Below are positions 12,000 through 23,190 of a DNA stretch of 34,349 bases, piece by piece. The notes under the pieces are model-generated. The model searched no databases and was not told the origin of the DNA. It saw nothing but the letters and a program-made list of their open reading frames with translations. Origin of the DNA: JBLHKW01 sp047618565 (GTDB lineage Bacteria > Planctomycetota > UBA1135 > GCA-002686595). Location: NCBI GenBank assembly GCA_047618565.1, contig JBLHKW010000044.1:1-34349 (forward strand), given 5' to 3'. Numbering within the stretch: position 1 is the first letter of the stretch; each line of letters opens with the position of its first letter. The position numbers and the translations under genes were made by a program.

Positions 12000-12524
12000 C
12001 TAGTCTTCGAGCTGATCGGCACGCGCCTGAACGACACGGGCGAGACCACTCGGGAGACCATTGAGGACTCCGACGAGGGAGCGAGCGGGCGCCGAGATGA
12101 CACCGAGCACCATCGCGCGCATCGTGTCCGGATCGGGGATGTCCGCCAGGGCGGCTGCATCCGATGCGTTGAGTACGGCGCCGTCAAGCATACCGGCCTT
12201 GACCTTGACCTTACCGGCCTTCTTGACCTCGGGACCCGTGAACACCTTGGCGGCGTGGATCGCGCCCTCAGCCTCGCCATAGGCGAGTGCCGTGTTACCG
12301 ACCAGGGTGCCCTTTTCGAACTCGATACCGCGCTCCGCAAGGACACGCCGCGCGAGATTGTTGCGCACCATGCGCAGCTTCACACCGTTCGTGGCCAGGT
12401 CGCTGCGGATCCGCTCGGTCTCTTGAACTGTCAGGCCCTCGAACGAAACGAGCACCATGTTCTGGACCTCACCGAGGTCCTCTGACAGCTGACGTGTCAC
12501 CATCTGGTTGACGAGGTTCGGCAT
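12000..12524 (-). CDS. rplJ: 50S ribosomal protein L10
   Basis: A 174-residue L10, the base of the L7/L12 stalk, which binds helix 42/43 of 23S rRNA and carries L12 dimers on its C-terminal helix. The N-terminal globular part shows the family pattern (VLVSFEGLTVQET, then VRNNLARR). The C-terminal half has the ISAPARSLVGVLNGLPSGLARVV stretch leading to the L12-binding helix. The start at 12524 has GGAG upstream and lies 3 nt after the rplA stop, so translation is probably coupled to rplA. Confidence 0.97.
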   Translation of the reverse strand: MPNLVNQMVTRQLSEDLGEVQNMVLVSFEGLTVQETERIRSDLATNGVKLRMVRNNLARRVLAERGIEFEKGTLVGNTALAYGEAEGAIHAAKVFTGPEVKKAGKVKVKAGMLDGAVLNASDAAALADIPDPDTMRAMVLGVISAPARSLVGVLNGLPSGLARVVQARADQLED

Positions 12525-12527
12525 AAC

Positions 12528-13214
12528 TCAGGCTCCGTATGCGATAGCGGCCCCGGGGCCCATGCTTGTAGAAATGCTCACCTGGCGGACAAAGGAGCCC
12601 TTGACCACGCCGGGGCGCAGGCCGATCAGGTGATCCATGAAGGCGCTCAGGTTCTCGAGCAGGTCGTCCGTGTCGAACGAACGCTTGCCGAAGGGTGCGT
12701 GGACGTTGCCGCCCGCATCCGTCCGGAACTCGACCTTACCCGCCTTGAATTCGGTCACGGCCTTGGCGACGTCGGGCGTCACCGTGCCACTCTTCGGGCT
12801 CGGCATCTTGCCCTGCGGCCCGAGCACCTTTCCGAGCTTGCCGACGTGCTTCATCATGTCCGGACTGGCGATGACGATGTCAAAGTCCATCCAGCCACCC
12901 TGGATCTTGGCGGCGAGCTCGTCCGAGCCAACCTCGTCCGCTCCAGCCTCGGTGGCCGCGGTGGCGCGGTCGCCCTCGGCGAAGACGATGACCGTGACGT
13001 TCCTGCCGAGCCCCTTGGGAAGCGAGACCGCGCCACGGACCAGCTGGTCCGACTTACGCGGGTCGATCCCGAGCCGCACCACCACCTCGACGGTCTCGTC
13101 GAACTTGGGCGCCGGGAGGCTCTTCAGCAGATCGATGGCCTGCTTCGGGTCGTACGTCTGGTTGCGGTCGACCTTCGCGGCCGCCTCAAGAAAGCGCTTG
13201 CTGTGTTTCGCCAT
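12528..13214 (-). CDS. rplA: 50S ribosomal protein L1
   Basis: A 228-residue L1, which forms the mobile L1 stalk that handles E-site tRNA and, in many bacteria, represses its own rplK-rplA mRNA. The N-terminal KHSKRFLEAAAKVD segment, VVRLGIDPRKSDQLVRGAVSLPKGLG and the GPQGKMPSPKSGTVT loop are family hallmarks. Length is normal. It lies 3 nt after rplK and 3 nt before rplJ, so the genes form one tight unit. I could not identify an L1 operator with confidence. Confidence 0.98.
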   Translation of the reverse strand: MAKHSKRFLEAAAKVDRNQTYDPKQAIDLLKSLPAPKFDETVEVVVRLGIDPRKSDQLVRGAVSLPKGLGRNVTVIVFAEGDRATAATEAGADEVGSDELAAKIQGGWMDFDIVIASPDMMKHVGKLGKVLGPQGKMPSPKSGTVTPDVAKAVTEFKAGKVEFRTDAGGNVHAPFGKRSFDTDDLLENLSAFMDHLIGLRPGVVKGSFVRQVSISTSMGPGAAIAYGA

Positions 13215-13217
13215 GGT

Positions 13218-13643
13218 CTAGCCTTCCACCTGGATACCGGCGGAGCGCGCCGTGCCTTCGATGATTCGACAGGCATGATCGATGTCGCGCGCATTGAGGT
13301 CCGCCATCTTGAGGGTGGCAATCTCCTCGACCTGCGCACGGGTCACCTGCCCGACGATCTCCGTTCCGACCTCACCTGCGCCCTTCTCGACCCCGGCGGC
13401 CTTCTTGAGAAGGACCGAAGCGGGCGGCGACTTCATGATGAAGTCGAAGGAGCGGTCTTTGTACACGGAGATCTCGACGGGGATGGTCATCCCCATCTGG
13501 TCGCGCGTGCGGTCGTTGAAGAGCTTCACGAACTCCGCGATGTTCACACCATGGGCACCCAGAGCGGGGCCAACGGGGGGAGCGGGAGTCGCCTGCCCTG
13601 CGGGGCACTGAAGCTTGATCTTTGCTGTGAGTTCTTTTGCCAT
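13218..13643 (-). CDS. rplK: 50S ribosomal protein L11
   Basis: A 141-residue L11, which binds the GTPase-associated centre of 23S rRNA, is the thiostrepton target and is needed for the RelA stringent response. The proline-rich APPVGPALGAHGVNIAEFVKLFN segment near the N-terminus and the C-terminal rRNA-binding domain (ADLNARDIDHACRIIEGTARSAGI) are clear. Normal length. Its ATG lies 1 nt after the nusG stop, so the two are almost certainly translated from one message. Confidence 0.98.
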   Translation of the reverse strand: MAKELTAKIKLQCPAGQATPAPPVGPALGAHGVNIAEFVKLFNDRTRDQMGMTIPVEISVYKDRSFDFIMKSPPASVLLKKAAGVEKGAGEVGTEIVGQVTRAQVEEIATLKMADLNARDIDHACRIIEGTARSAGIQVEG

Positions 13644-13644
13644 C

Positions 13645-14196
13645 TCAGACGGCTTCTACTTCCCAGTACTTGAGGTCTACAGGGGTCGGACGCCCGAAGA
13701 TGGTTACTACCACCCGGACCGTCCCCTTTTCCGGGTTGACGTCTTCCACCGCCCCATCGAATCCATCGAACGGGCCGGTATTGATTTTCACCATGTCTCC
13801 TTTGTCGAGACCAATGGTCACTTGCGGGCGCGTCTCGGAGTCGGTCATGCGCGACAGGATCGCCGAGACCTCGTCTTCCGTGATTGCCGTCGGCTCACCG
13901 CGCGACCCCAAAAAGTCGCGCAGGCCGTCGATGCCTCGCAGGGTGTTGCGTGCCTTGATCACGCCCGCGTCGTCGTGATCCTCCAGGTCCGCCTGGACCA
14001 TGAGGTAGCCAGGGTAGAGCTTGCGCTCGACCGTCCGCTTCTTGCCGCGCTTCATATCCGTCACGAGTTCGTACGGAACGAGCACCTGCGGGATGACTTC
14101 GTCGGCGCCCGCAATCTTGAGGCGATGCGTCGCGTTGTCACGAATACGCTTCTCGCGGCCGGACTGGCAGCGAACGAAGTACCACTTGTACGCCAT
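13645..14196 (-). CDS. nusG: Transcription termination/antitermination factor NusG
   Basis: A 183-residue NusG. The N-terminal NGN domain (about residues 1-115), starting with KWYFVRCQSGREKRI and holding LYPGYLMVQADL, binds the RNA polymerase clamp. The C-terminal KOW domain (about 125-183, KGDMVKINTGPFDGFDG) contacts S10 or Rho. The last residues (LKYWEVEAV) differ slightly from E. coli but occupy the same place. It sits between secE (1-nt gap) and rplK (1-nt gap), the standard secE-nusG-rplK order. Confidence 0.97.
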   Translation of the reverse strand: MAYKWYFVRCQSGREKRIRDNATHRLKIAGADEVIPQVLVPYELVTDMKRGKKRTVERKLYPGYLMVQADLEDHDDAGVIKARNTLRGIDGLRDFLGSRGEPTAITEDEVSAILSRMTDSETRPQVTIGLDKGDMVKINTGPFDGFDGAVEDVNPEKGTVRVVVTIFGRPTPVDLKYWEVEAV

Positions 14197-14197
14197 G

Positions 14198-14632
14198 TCA
14201 GCTCTTCCCCAGCAGGATCATGCGGGCGATATTCCCGATAAACCAGTCCGCGCCGGCCAGGAAGGCCATCAGGAAGAGCACGGTGATGATCACCACCACC
14301 GAGCCCTGGACCGCATCGTTCATGCTGGGCCAGGTGACCTTCTTGAGCTCGGCCTCGGTCTCGATCAAGAGATCGGCCTTCGCGGGCGTATCGAGGAGTC
14401 GGTGGAGAAGCCAGACACTGGCGGCCAGGGTCAACCCCGCGATCAGCAGGGCCGGACTCAGGTCCATGCCCAGGATCGGCACACGCATTCCGTTGATCGC
14501 CGGCCCCAGCGCGTCGGGGAAGAAGGCGCTCAGCTCACGCCGCAACGACGTGCACCCATAGAAGATCAGTATCGCAAGGACCCAGAAGGCCGCCATGCGA
14601 GCCATTCTTCCCTGTGTCTTCTTATAGGCCAT
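14198..14632 (-). CDS. secE: Preprotein translocase subunit SecE
   Basis: A 144-residue inner-membrane protein that clamps SecY in the Sec translocon. I see three likely membrane segments: about 11-26, 57-77 and 113-136. Before the last is the family's amphipathic motif (ETEAELKKVTWPSMNDA), the most conserved part of SecE. Three segments resemble the E. coli form rather than the one-segment form common in many phyla. It lies between tuf and nusG as usual. The gap to tuf lacks the tRNA-Trp and rpmG genes often found there. Confidence 0.95.
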   Translation of the reverse strand: MAYKKTQGRMARMAAFWVLAILIFYGCTSLRRELSAFFPDALGPAINGMRVPILGMDLSPALLIAGLTLAASVWLLHRLLDTPAKADLLIETEAELKKVTWPSMNDAVQGSVVVIITVLFLMAFLAGADWFIGNIARMILLGKS

Positions 14633-14678
14633 GAGTGCGTGTGGTGCGGAGTTCGTTACGTTCGGGAGGAAGACTGCA

Positions 14679-14707
14679 CACGGGTCGCCGCAACGCGACG
14701 ACCCGTG
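14679..14707 (-). promoter_or_regulatory. Hairpin between tuf and secE
   Basis: A perfect 9-bp stem (CACGGGTCG and CGACCCGTG) with an 11-nt loop lies 12 nt past the tuf stop. No T-run follows, so it is more likely a processing or partial-termination site than a full terminator. It fits a need to make more EF-Tu than SecE. The role is inference. Confidence 0.45.
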
Positions 14708-14718
14708 CAGAATTCGTA

Positions 14719-15927
<1,209 letters not shown>

Positions 15928-16077
15928 TACGAGTATCTTTCCTTCTGGCGGGCTGGGCCCGACTGACGCGTGGTCTTGCTAATGCTGATTCGACTCCGAG
16001 GAAGCCGCGCTGGCCCGAGCGGGCCAAGAAAACGGGCTCCGGGGAGTATCTGTCGATGGGATAAAAAGAACTGTGCG
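15928..16077 (-). other. tRNA-Thr(GGT) to tuf spacer
   Basis: A 150-nt spacer in the presumed tRNA-tuf transcript. It holds a TGGCCC-GAGC-GGGCCA stem (16011-16026) and the tuf ribosome site. No open frame or promoter is convincing. It is where tRNA 3' processing must separate tRNA-Thr from the tuf message. Confidence 0.4.
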
Positions 16078-16153
<76 letters not shown>

Positions 16154-16259
16154 CGCTCGGCGCCACGCCTGCATTGAGCCGGCGCGAGGCCGGACCAACG
16201 ACTGGGCATGACGTTGTGCAGTTTGCTGCGAGGCGTCCCCAAGTAGAGGGGGGGGGAGG

Positions 16260-16333
16260 TGGAGCGGGTGGAGGGAATCGAACCCTCGCGTTCAGCTTGG
16301 AAGGCTGACGTTCTACCATTGAACCACACCCGC
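16260..16333 (-). tRNA. tRNA-Gly(TCC)
   Basis: A cloverleaf on the minus strand. The acceptor stem is GCGGGTG/CACCCGC, the anticodon stem TCAGC/GCTGA has loop CTTCCAA, giving anticodon TCC, and the T-arm is GAGGG-TTCGATT-CCCTC. The discriminator is T and CCA is encoded (16260-16262). It corresponds to E. coli glyT. Confidence 0.95.
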
Positions 16334-16432
16334 GTGGCCCGTCCGGTGGACGGGTGAACGATGGTTGCTCGGGGGCGATGTAGCGGAAAACAAGGAACCG
16401 GGACGGGCGACCCTCCCCCCGCTGACAATGGA

Positions 16433-16517
<85 letters not shown>

Positions 16518-16684
16518 ACTTGAGGAAGGTTCGCGTGATGCCGGTACGCGCGCCCACCGAGCCGCCGGTGCGCTGGGCACATCGGTGGCGGTAGACGCTC
16601 CCGCGTCATCCTCGCAGCAATTCGGGTTTCCAGTGAACAAGCGGCTCGCCGGTGGGCGATCCGTCTCTACTTGCGCCTACGGTC

Positions 16685-16759
16685 TGGGGCCAGCGGCGGG
16701 AGTCGAACCCGCAACCTCCAGATTACAAATCAGGTGCTCTACCGTTGAGCCACGCTGGC
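16685..16759 (-). tRNA. tRNA-Thr(TGT), with unusual C73
   Basis: A cloverleaf on the minus strand. The acceptor stem is GCCAGCG/CGCTGGC (7 perfect pairs), the D-arm GCTCAACGGTAGAGC, the anticodon loop TTTGTAA gives TGT, and the T-arm is GCGGG-TTCGACT-CCCGC. Two oddities: the base after the acceptor stem (discriminator 73) is C rather than the A or T usual for tRNA-Thr, and the anticodon stem CCTGA/TCTGG has a T-T mismatch at 29-41. CCA is encoded at 16685-16687. It corresponds to E. coli thrU and is first in the cluster. Confidence 0.9.
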
Positions 16760-16835
16760 CTTTGGGGCCCGACGAGGCACGGTCCAGAGCGCCGAAACGG
16801 GGGTTCCCTGGACCGGGCGGCAAGTGGAGCGAGGT

Positions 16836-16863
16836 ATGGTACGGATCGATCCGCAGCGGTCAA
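16836..16863 (-). promoter_or_regulatory. Sigma-70-type promoter for the tRNA-tuf operon
   Basis: On the minus strand a -35 box TTGACC (16858-16863) and a -10 box TACCAT (16836-16841) are separated by 16 nt. They lie about 75 nt upstream of the first tRNA. The match is good for both boxes and the position is right between aroC and the tRNAs. A GC-rich stretch follows the -10, which could act as a stringent discriminator. Confidence 0.65.
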
Positions 16864-16904
16864 GCCCCACCGCAGGAAATCATTGGGACTTCCTCGTTCT
16901 CTGG

Positions 16905-16922
16905 CACGACCCCGTGGTCGTG
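16905..16922 (-). terminator. Hairpin after aroC
   Basis: A perfect 7-bp stem (CACGACC/GGTCGTG) with a 4-nt loop begins 3 nt past the aroC stop codon. No T-run follows, so it is a weak or factor-dependent terminator at best. Confidence 0.45.
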
Positions 16923-16925
16923 GGC

Positions 16926-18104
16926 TCAGAGGGCCGCGAGCTGGGCTCGATACGCGGCAAAGGCGCCGGACACCTGCTCCATCGAGTCCCCACCGAACTT
17001 CTCGACAAAGGCCTCGGCCAGGGTCAGGGCCACCATGGCCTCCCCTACCACCGAGGCGGCCGGAACGGAGGTCACGTCCGAGCGCTGATACGTGGCCCGC
17101 ACAGCCTCGCCGGTGGCGAAATCCACCGTATCGATGCCCTGGCGCAGGGTCGGGATGGGCTTCATCGCCACCCGCACCACCAGGGGCTCGCCGTTGGTCA
17201 CACCACCCTCCAGGCCACCGGCGCGGTTCGAGTCGCGCTGGAATCGGCCCCACGACGGCTGCCCAGCGCCCGCTCGGTCCGCCCCGGTCGGCGCCGGAAG
17301 AATCGGGTCGTGCACCTCGGAACCCGGACGCCGGGCGCTCTCGAAGCCGAGCCCGAACTCCACGCCCTTCATCGCAGGAATCGAGAACAGGGCCCCTCCG
17401 ATGCGCGCCGTCATGCGCTCGGGGCCGCTGGCGTAGCTGCCGAGACCCGGGACGACGCCGATGGCACGCACCTCGAAGACCCCGCCCAGGCTGTCGCCGC
17501 TGGCCTTGGCTTCATCCACCTGCTCGCGCATCCGGCTGTCCGCATCCGGGTCCAGGGACATGAAGTCCGACGCAGCGCGCAGGGCCGCGCGAGCCGCGGC
17601 ATCCCCCGCCCGTTCGAACGCATCCGGCGCGACGGTGACCGAGCCCAGACCGACCAGGTGCGCGAACACCTCGATCCCGAAGGCTTCGAGAATCTGGCGC
17701 GCGACGCCGGCAAGGGCCACGCGTATGGCCGTTTCGCGTGCGCTCGCGCGCTCGAGCACCGCGCGCGGATCGTGGATTCCGAACTTCTGACAACCGGCCA
17801 GATCCGCGTGACCGGGACGCGGATTCGTCGGCGTCGGCAGCTTCTCGATGGTCGCGTCGCGATTGGGTACGCGCAACGCAATCGGCGAACCGATGGTAAG
17901 GCCGCCCTTTATTCCGGAAAGCACCTCCACGTGATCGCGCTCGATCTTCATGCGGCCGCCGCGCCCGTAGCCGCCCTGGCGCCGCACCAGCTCGCGGTCG
18001 ATACGCTCCACATCCAGGGCCAGCCCCGCGGGAACCCCCTCGAGCACGCCGATCAGTGCCGGGCCGTGGGATTCCCCGGCTGTCGTCCAGCGCAAGCGCG
18101 TCAT
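16926..18104 (-). CDS. aroC: Chorismate synthase
   Basis: A 392-residue enzyme of the shikimate pathway. It converts 5-enolpyruvylshikimate-3-phosphate to chorismate with loss of phosphate and needs reduced FMN. Start at the ATG at 18104 (MTRLRWTTAGESHGP); the 57 residues upstream in the same frame are not part of the family. Visible motifs: TTAGESHG near the N-terminus with catalytic His13, RPGHADLAG with the second catalytic His, ERASARETAIRVA (FMN/phosphate site) and GGVTNGEP. Length is in the normal 360-400 range. It starts 8 nt after the stop of a receiver-domain gene, so the two are probably cotranscribed. An aminoshikimate variant is unlikely. Confidence 0.96.
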   Translation of the reverse strand: MTRLRWTTAGESHGPALIGVLEGVPAGLALDVERIDRELVRRQGGYGRGGRMKIERDHVEVLSGIKGGLTIGSPIALRVPNRDATIEKLPTPTNPRPGHADLAGCQKFGIHDPRAVLERASARETAIRVALAGVARQILEAFGIEVFAHLVGLGSVTVAPDAFERAGDAAARAALRAASDFMSLDPDADSRMREQVDEAKASGDSLGGVFEVRAIGVVPGLGSYASGPERMTARIGGALFSIPAMKGVEFGLGFESARRPGSEVHDPILPAPTGADRAGAGQPSWGRFQRDSNRAGGLEGGVTNGEPLVVRVAMKPIPTLRQGIDTVDFATGEAVRATYQRSDVTSVPAASVVGEAMVALTLAEAFVEKFGGDSMEQVSGAFAAYRAQLAAL

Positions 18105-18112
18105 GGCCGGAA

Positions 18113-18619
18113 CTACTCGCCCCCGAGGGCCGGCTGGACCTCGATCCAGCCGTCGTCGTCCTCGACCGGCTGGACCGGTTGAATCACCTCGACCGTCGCC
18201 GCTGGCGCGATCGCCGCAGCGCGCGCTGGCGTTGCCGGCTGGAGCCCGCGCGCGCCCTGGGCTGCAGCCAGGCACGAATGGATCTTGGCCTCGAGCGCCT
18301 CGAAGTCGAAGGGCTTGGAGAGCGTACCCACCAGTCCGGGCAGACCGTTCAGCTGCGCCAGCACCTCCGCCGACAGGTAGCCCGAGACCACCAAAGTCGG
18401 GGGGAGCATCCCGGCGCGCGCCAGCGACCAGAGCTCCTCGCGCCCGTCCTCGGCCCCGAGATCGATATCAGAGAGCATGAGATCCGGCATCTCGCGCTCC
18501 AGGTGGGTGCGCGCCTGCACGAATCCGGCGGCCCGATCGACGCGGAATCCACGCTCCACGAGGAACCAGGCGACCAGCTCCACAATCCGGGCGTCATCGT
18601 CGACTATAAGGATGTACAC
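18113..18619 (-). CDS. Stand-alone response-regulator receiver protein
   Basis: A 168-residue protein from a GTG at 18619. A longer ATG frame to 18694 only adds 25 residues before the first beta strand. Residues 2-118 form a CheY-like receiver: acidic pocket DDD (7-9), phospho-acceptor Asp51 in SDIDLG, Ser79 in VVSGY in the Thr/Ser switch position and Lys102 in LSKPF. All are present, so it should accept phosphate. There is no DNA-binding or enzymatic output domain. After the receiver comes a roughly 50-residue Ala/Pro/Val-rich tail ending in acidic residues. No histidine kinase is in the window. It overlaps nothing and leads into aroC, but a functional link to aromatic biosynthesis is not evident. 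Confidence 0.85.
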   Translation of the reverse strand: MYILIVDDDARIVELVAWFLVERGFRVDRAAGFVQARTHLEREMPDLMLSDIDLGAEDGREELWSLARAGMLPPTLVVSGYLSAEVLAQLNGLPGLVGTLSKPFDFEALEAKIHSCLAAAQGARGLQPATPARAAAIAPAATVEVIQPVQPVEDDDGWIEVQPALGGE

Positions 18620-18975
18620 GCCCGGCAGCGTAACCCGAACGCTTGGCGATGCCGCGCCCCAAACGCAGCCTGAATGGGACTTCTCGGGGGCCAAAGAGGC
18701 ACCCTCCGGGAGACGGATCCAGATTGGCCCCTGGCGCGATGTCGCCCCAGGCCTCCTAATCAGGTAGAAGCGGACACGACGGCGAGCGGGTCATCGCCGC
18801 CCGGGCAGGTTATGTGGGGAAATCCAGTACCCCTGTGACCGTGCCTCGCTAGACCGTTGCGACCCACCTCCCACCAGCTAGACTCACCGCCGAATCGTAC
18901 GGCCCCACGGGGGATTCCGTCGAACGCAGTCCTCGAGTCGCGCCCCCTCCGACGCTCTCTCCCGTACTCGCCCGA
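18620..18975. promoter_or_regulatory. Divergent intergenic region with a candidate plus-strand promoter
   Basis: A 356-bp gap between the receiver gene (minus) and the hydrolase-fold gene (plus). On the plus strand TTGCGA (18857-18862) and TAGACT (18879-18884) with a 16-nt spacer could be a sigma-70 promoter, about 92 nt before the start codon. A GGCC/TGG-rich imperfect inverted repeat lies at 18726-18753. I see no gene here. Confidence 0.4.
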
Positions 18976-19767
18976 ATGCTACTGACCCTGACCCTCGCGG
19001 TGTGCCCCGCACTGTCCACCGTTGCCGCGCCTGCGCTGCCTCGACCTGTGTCCATCGTGGTCACCCGTGGTGAGAGCCCCGGCGAATCGGTGAACTTCCG
19101 GACCGAGGACAAGATCGAGCTGAGTGCGGCCTATTACGCACCCCGCCAGAAGAAGGGCGGCAAGGCACCGGCCGCGCTGCTCGTGCACGATGCGGGATCC
19201 GACCGCGGTGAACTCGACACCGTGGCCAGCTACCTGCAGAAGAAGGGCTTCGGCGTTCTGGCGGTCGACCTGCGCGGCCATGGTGCCAGCGCGGACGGAG
19301 ACTGCCGCTGGCCCGATCTGGACGAAGCCGGACGGGAGAAGATGTGGTCCTTCGCGAGTCGCGACGTCAAGGCCGCGGCCGCCTTCCTCAGGGACCGATC
19401 CGAGATCCATGCCAGCAACCTGTCGGTCATCGGCATCGGCGCCGGGTGCGGCCTGGCGGTGCGACATGCGATCGACGACGAGAACACGCGCGCCGTCGTG
19501 CTCGTCTGCCCGAAGGTCGAGAACTACGGATTCAACCTGACGCGCGGCATCGTCGACCTCGAAGGCCTGCCGACCCTGATCATCGTGCCCCAGGACAAGC
19601 GTGAAGTGGCCTCGCGCCTCATGAACGCGGGGCACGAAGCCAACGGGAACGATTCCATCGAACTCGCCGTGGTCAAGGCCGACCCGATCGAGCTGATCAC
19701 GGAATCCCGAACCCGCAAGGAGACTGCCGACTGGCTCTCCAAGCAGGTCATGCCGAGCAAGCGCTGA
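18976..19767 (+). CDS. Secreted alpha/beta-hydrolase-fold protein lacking the nucleophilic Ser
   Basis: A 263-residue protein with an N-terminal hydrophobic stretch (2-20, ending AA/AP) that looks like a signal peptide. The fold is readable: strand plus HDAG oxyanion-hole region (71-74), then VDLRGHGAS (97-105), the classic strand 4 and turn. The nucleophile elbow, normally G-x-S-x-G, reads G153-I-G155-A-G157, so the Ser is replaced by Gly. A late strand (LPTLIIVPQDKREVA) fits the acid position. No ribosome site precedes the ATG. Family membership is by fold pattern only. It may be a pseudo-enzyme with a binding or structural role, or use another residue. It converges on the propeller gene, with stops 10 nt apart. 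Confidence 0.75.
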   Translation: MLLTLTLAVCPALSTVAAPALPRPVSIVVTRGESPGESVNFRTEDKIELSAAYYAPRQKKGGKAPAALLVHDAGSDRGELDTVASYLQKKGFGVLAVDLRGHGASADGDCRWPDLDEAGREKMWSFASRDVKAAAAFLRDRSEIHASNLSVIGIGAGCGLAVRHAIDDENTRAVVLVCPKVENYGFNLTRGIVDLEGLPTLIIVPQDKREVASRLMNAGHEANGNDSIELAVVKADPIELITESRTRKETADWLSKQVMPSKR

Positions 19768-19777
19768 TCCGCGCTCC

Positions 19778-20848
19778 TCAGCGCCGAAGCGCAGACCCGC
19801 TCCCCTGCCCGCAGGGAAGGTGCTGGTCGACGTCACCGGGTTCCGCGCGCCGCCCCGTGGATTTCGGCACGACCCCGCACCCGTCACGCACCCCGGGGCG
19901 GAAGGTCAGGAAGGTCGGTAGGTCGAGTCCATCCTTGCCCGAAGCGATGAAGACGTCGACGAACGTCCCATCCCGTCGATAACGCAGGACCGAGCTGGCC
20001 TGGAGGCTCGCCACAAAGATCAGCCCGTCCGGCCCGAAGGCCAGGCCGGTGGGTCCGTCGAGGCCGCCGGTCTCGTCCACGGGGGTCTCCGGATCGTCCC
20101 GGATCAGCTCCAGGACCTCCCGCTGCCCCGTCGCCGCGTCGACCCGCAGAACCTTGTCGTTGCCCTCGCAGGTGACGTAGGCGAACCCGTCCCCTGGAAA
20201 GACGACTGTCCGCGGCCGCGCGATGTCGGCCCACTCCGGGGCCACCAGGTCGCCGACGAATGCCCCCGTCGCGCCGTCGTAGCGCTTGATCTCATTGCTG
20301 TAGAAACTCGGGATGTACAGGTCGCCGTCCGGCCCGAACGCCATGCCCACGTCGGGCCCGTCCAGCCCCCCGAGCGCCGGGGAGACGAAGACCCTGTCGA
20401 ACACGCCCGTCTCACCGTGGTAGCGCAGCACGGAGTCCGAATGAAAGCTGGCGACGTAGGCGAAACCACCGGGCCCGAAGACGATCGACGCGGGGCCCTT
20501 CAACCCACCGGTCTCGTCCTTGGCCGTCGCGGGAACGTCGAAGACCAGGTCGTCGACGCGCTCGCAGCTCACGGGATCGAAGCGCACGACGCGACCATTG
20601 GCCTCGCTGCAAACGTGGATGCCGCCGTCGGGCCCGAACGCGGCTCCGAGCACGCCCTCCATCCCGGCCGGCCCCAGCCGACCGAGGGATCTGCCATCGG
20701 CGGCGTCGTAGCGATGGACGTTCCCGGAGCCGAACCCGGTCACAAGCAGCTCATCCGGCCGCGGGCTCCCACCAGCGAGGCCAGGGCCGTCGAAGGTCGC
20801 GAGAAGCAGCAGGGCTGCGCAGGTGTGCATCGTGGATCGACGGGTCAT
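19778..20848 (-). CDS. Secreted NHL-type beta-propeller protein
   Basis: A 356-residue protein with a signal peptide (about residues 1-25, or from an internal Met at 7). The body is made of about six repeats of the pattern G-L-x-G-P-x-x-x-A-F-G-P-D-G-x-x-Y-V-x-S, followed by a strand with VLRY and a TG turn. This is typical of NHL or SMP-30-like six-bladed propellers. Such domains bind proteins or small ligands, and the sequence gives no catalytic residues I can name. The C-terminal 40 residues after the last blade contain two Cys and are Gly/Arg-rich. A periplasmic or surface location is likely. It lies downstream of the OPT transporter on the same strand but behind a strong hairpin, so it is probably a separate unit. 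Confidence 0.8.
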   Translation of the reverse strand: MTRRSTMHTCAALLLLATFDGPGLAGGSPRPDELLVTGFGSGNVHRYDAADGRSLGRLGPAGMEGVLGAAFGPDGGIHVCSEANGRVVRFDPVSCERVDDLVFDVPATAKDETGGLKGPASIVFGPGGFAYVASFHSDSVLRYHGETGVFDRVFVSPALGGLDGPDVGMAFGPDGDLYIPSFYSNEIKRYDGATGAFVGDLVAPEWADIARPRTVVFPGDGFAYVTCEGNDKVLRVDAATGQREVLELIRDDPETPVDETGGLDGPTGLAFGPDGLIFVASLQASSVLRYRRDGTFVDVFIASGKDGLDLPTFLTFRPGVRDGCGVVPKSTGRRAEPGDVDQHLPCGQGSGSALRR

Positions 20849-20909
20849 GGCTACGGCAGGAACGGGGCGTGGAACGGGCTCCCCCGCTCAAGTCCCCGGG
20901 CACATCGTT

Positions 20910-20936
20910 CGGTGGCAGGAATCTGACCTGCCACCG
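20910..20936 (-). terminator. 10-bp perfect hairpin after the OPT gene
   Basis: CGGTGGCAGG and CCTGCCACCG form a perfect 10-bp stem with a 7-nt loop, 13 nt past the OPT stop codon. No T-run follows on the minus strand. The position and stability suggest transcript end or 3' protection. Confidence 0.6.
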
Positions 20937-20949
20937 AGGAGGCCGCCGG

Positions 20950-22896
<1,947 letters not shown>

Positions 22897-23190
22897 GTCG
22901 GGCGGTCCTCGTGGATCTGGGGTCGGTTGCAGCGCAGCGCGCCCCGGACGTGCGGGGCCGGCGGGCGCGCCAGCGGATGGATCTCGAGCTCCGAGCATCG
23001 GCCGCGCTGGCCGGCGGGTCAAGGGCGCGCGGCGGCGGGCCCTGCGCGCTCGATGGCCCGGCGGGCGCCAAAATTGCGAGAACTCCGGGAAGGGGTTACG
23101 ATCGATGGTCGATGTCAGGAGCGCATCGAAGGCCCCCAGTAGCCACGCGGCGACCGGCCGACCCGGCCCGAACGCCCCTACCCAGCCGCC
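22897..23190. other. Divergent gap between OPT and glycosidase-domain genes
   Basis: A 294-bp GC-rich region between two divergent genes, so promoters in both directions are expected. I could not pick boxes with confidence. No gene is evident, although frames are open by base composition. Confidence 0.3.

Noticed and set aside
16260..16261. G-run just upstream (about 16249-16257) as a possible regulatory G-tract
   Set aside because: A short homopolymer between tRNA genes; too little to support a function.
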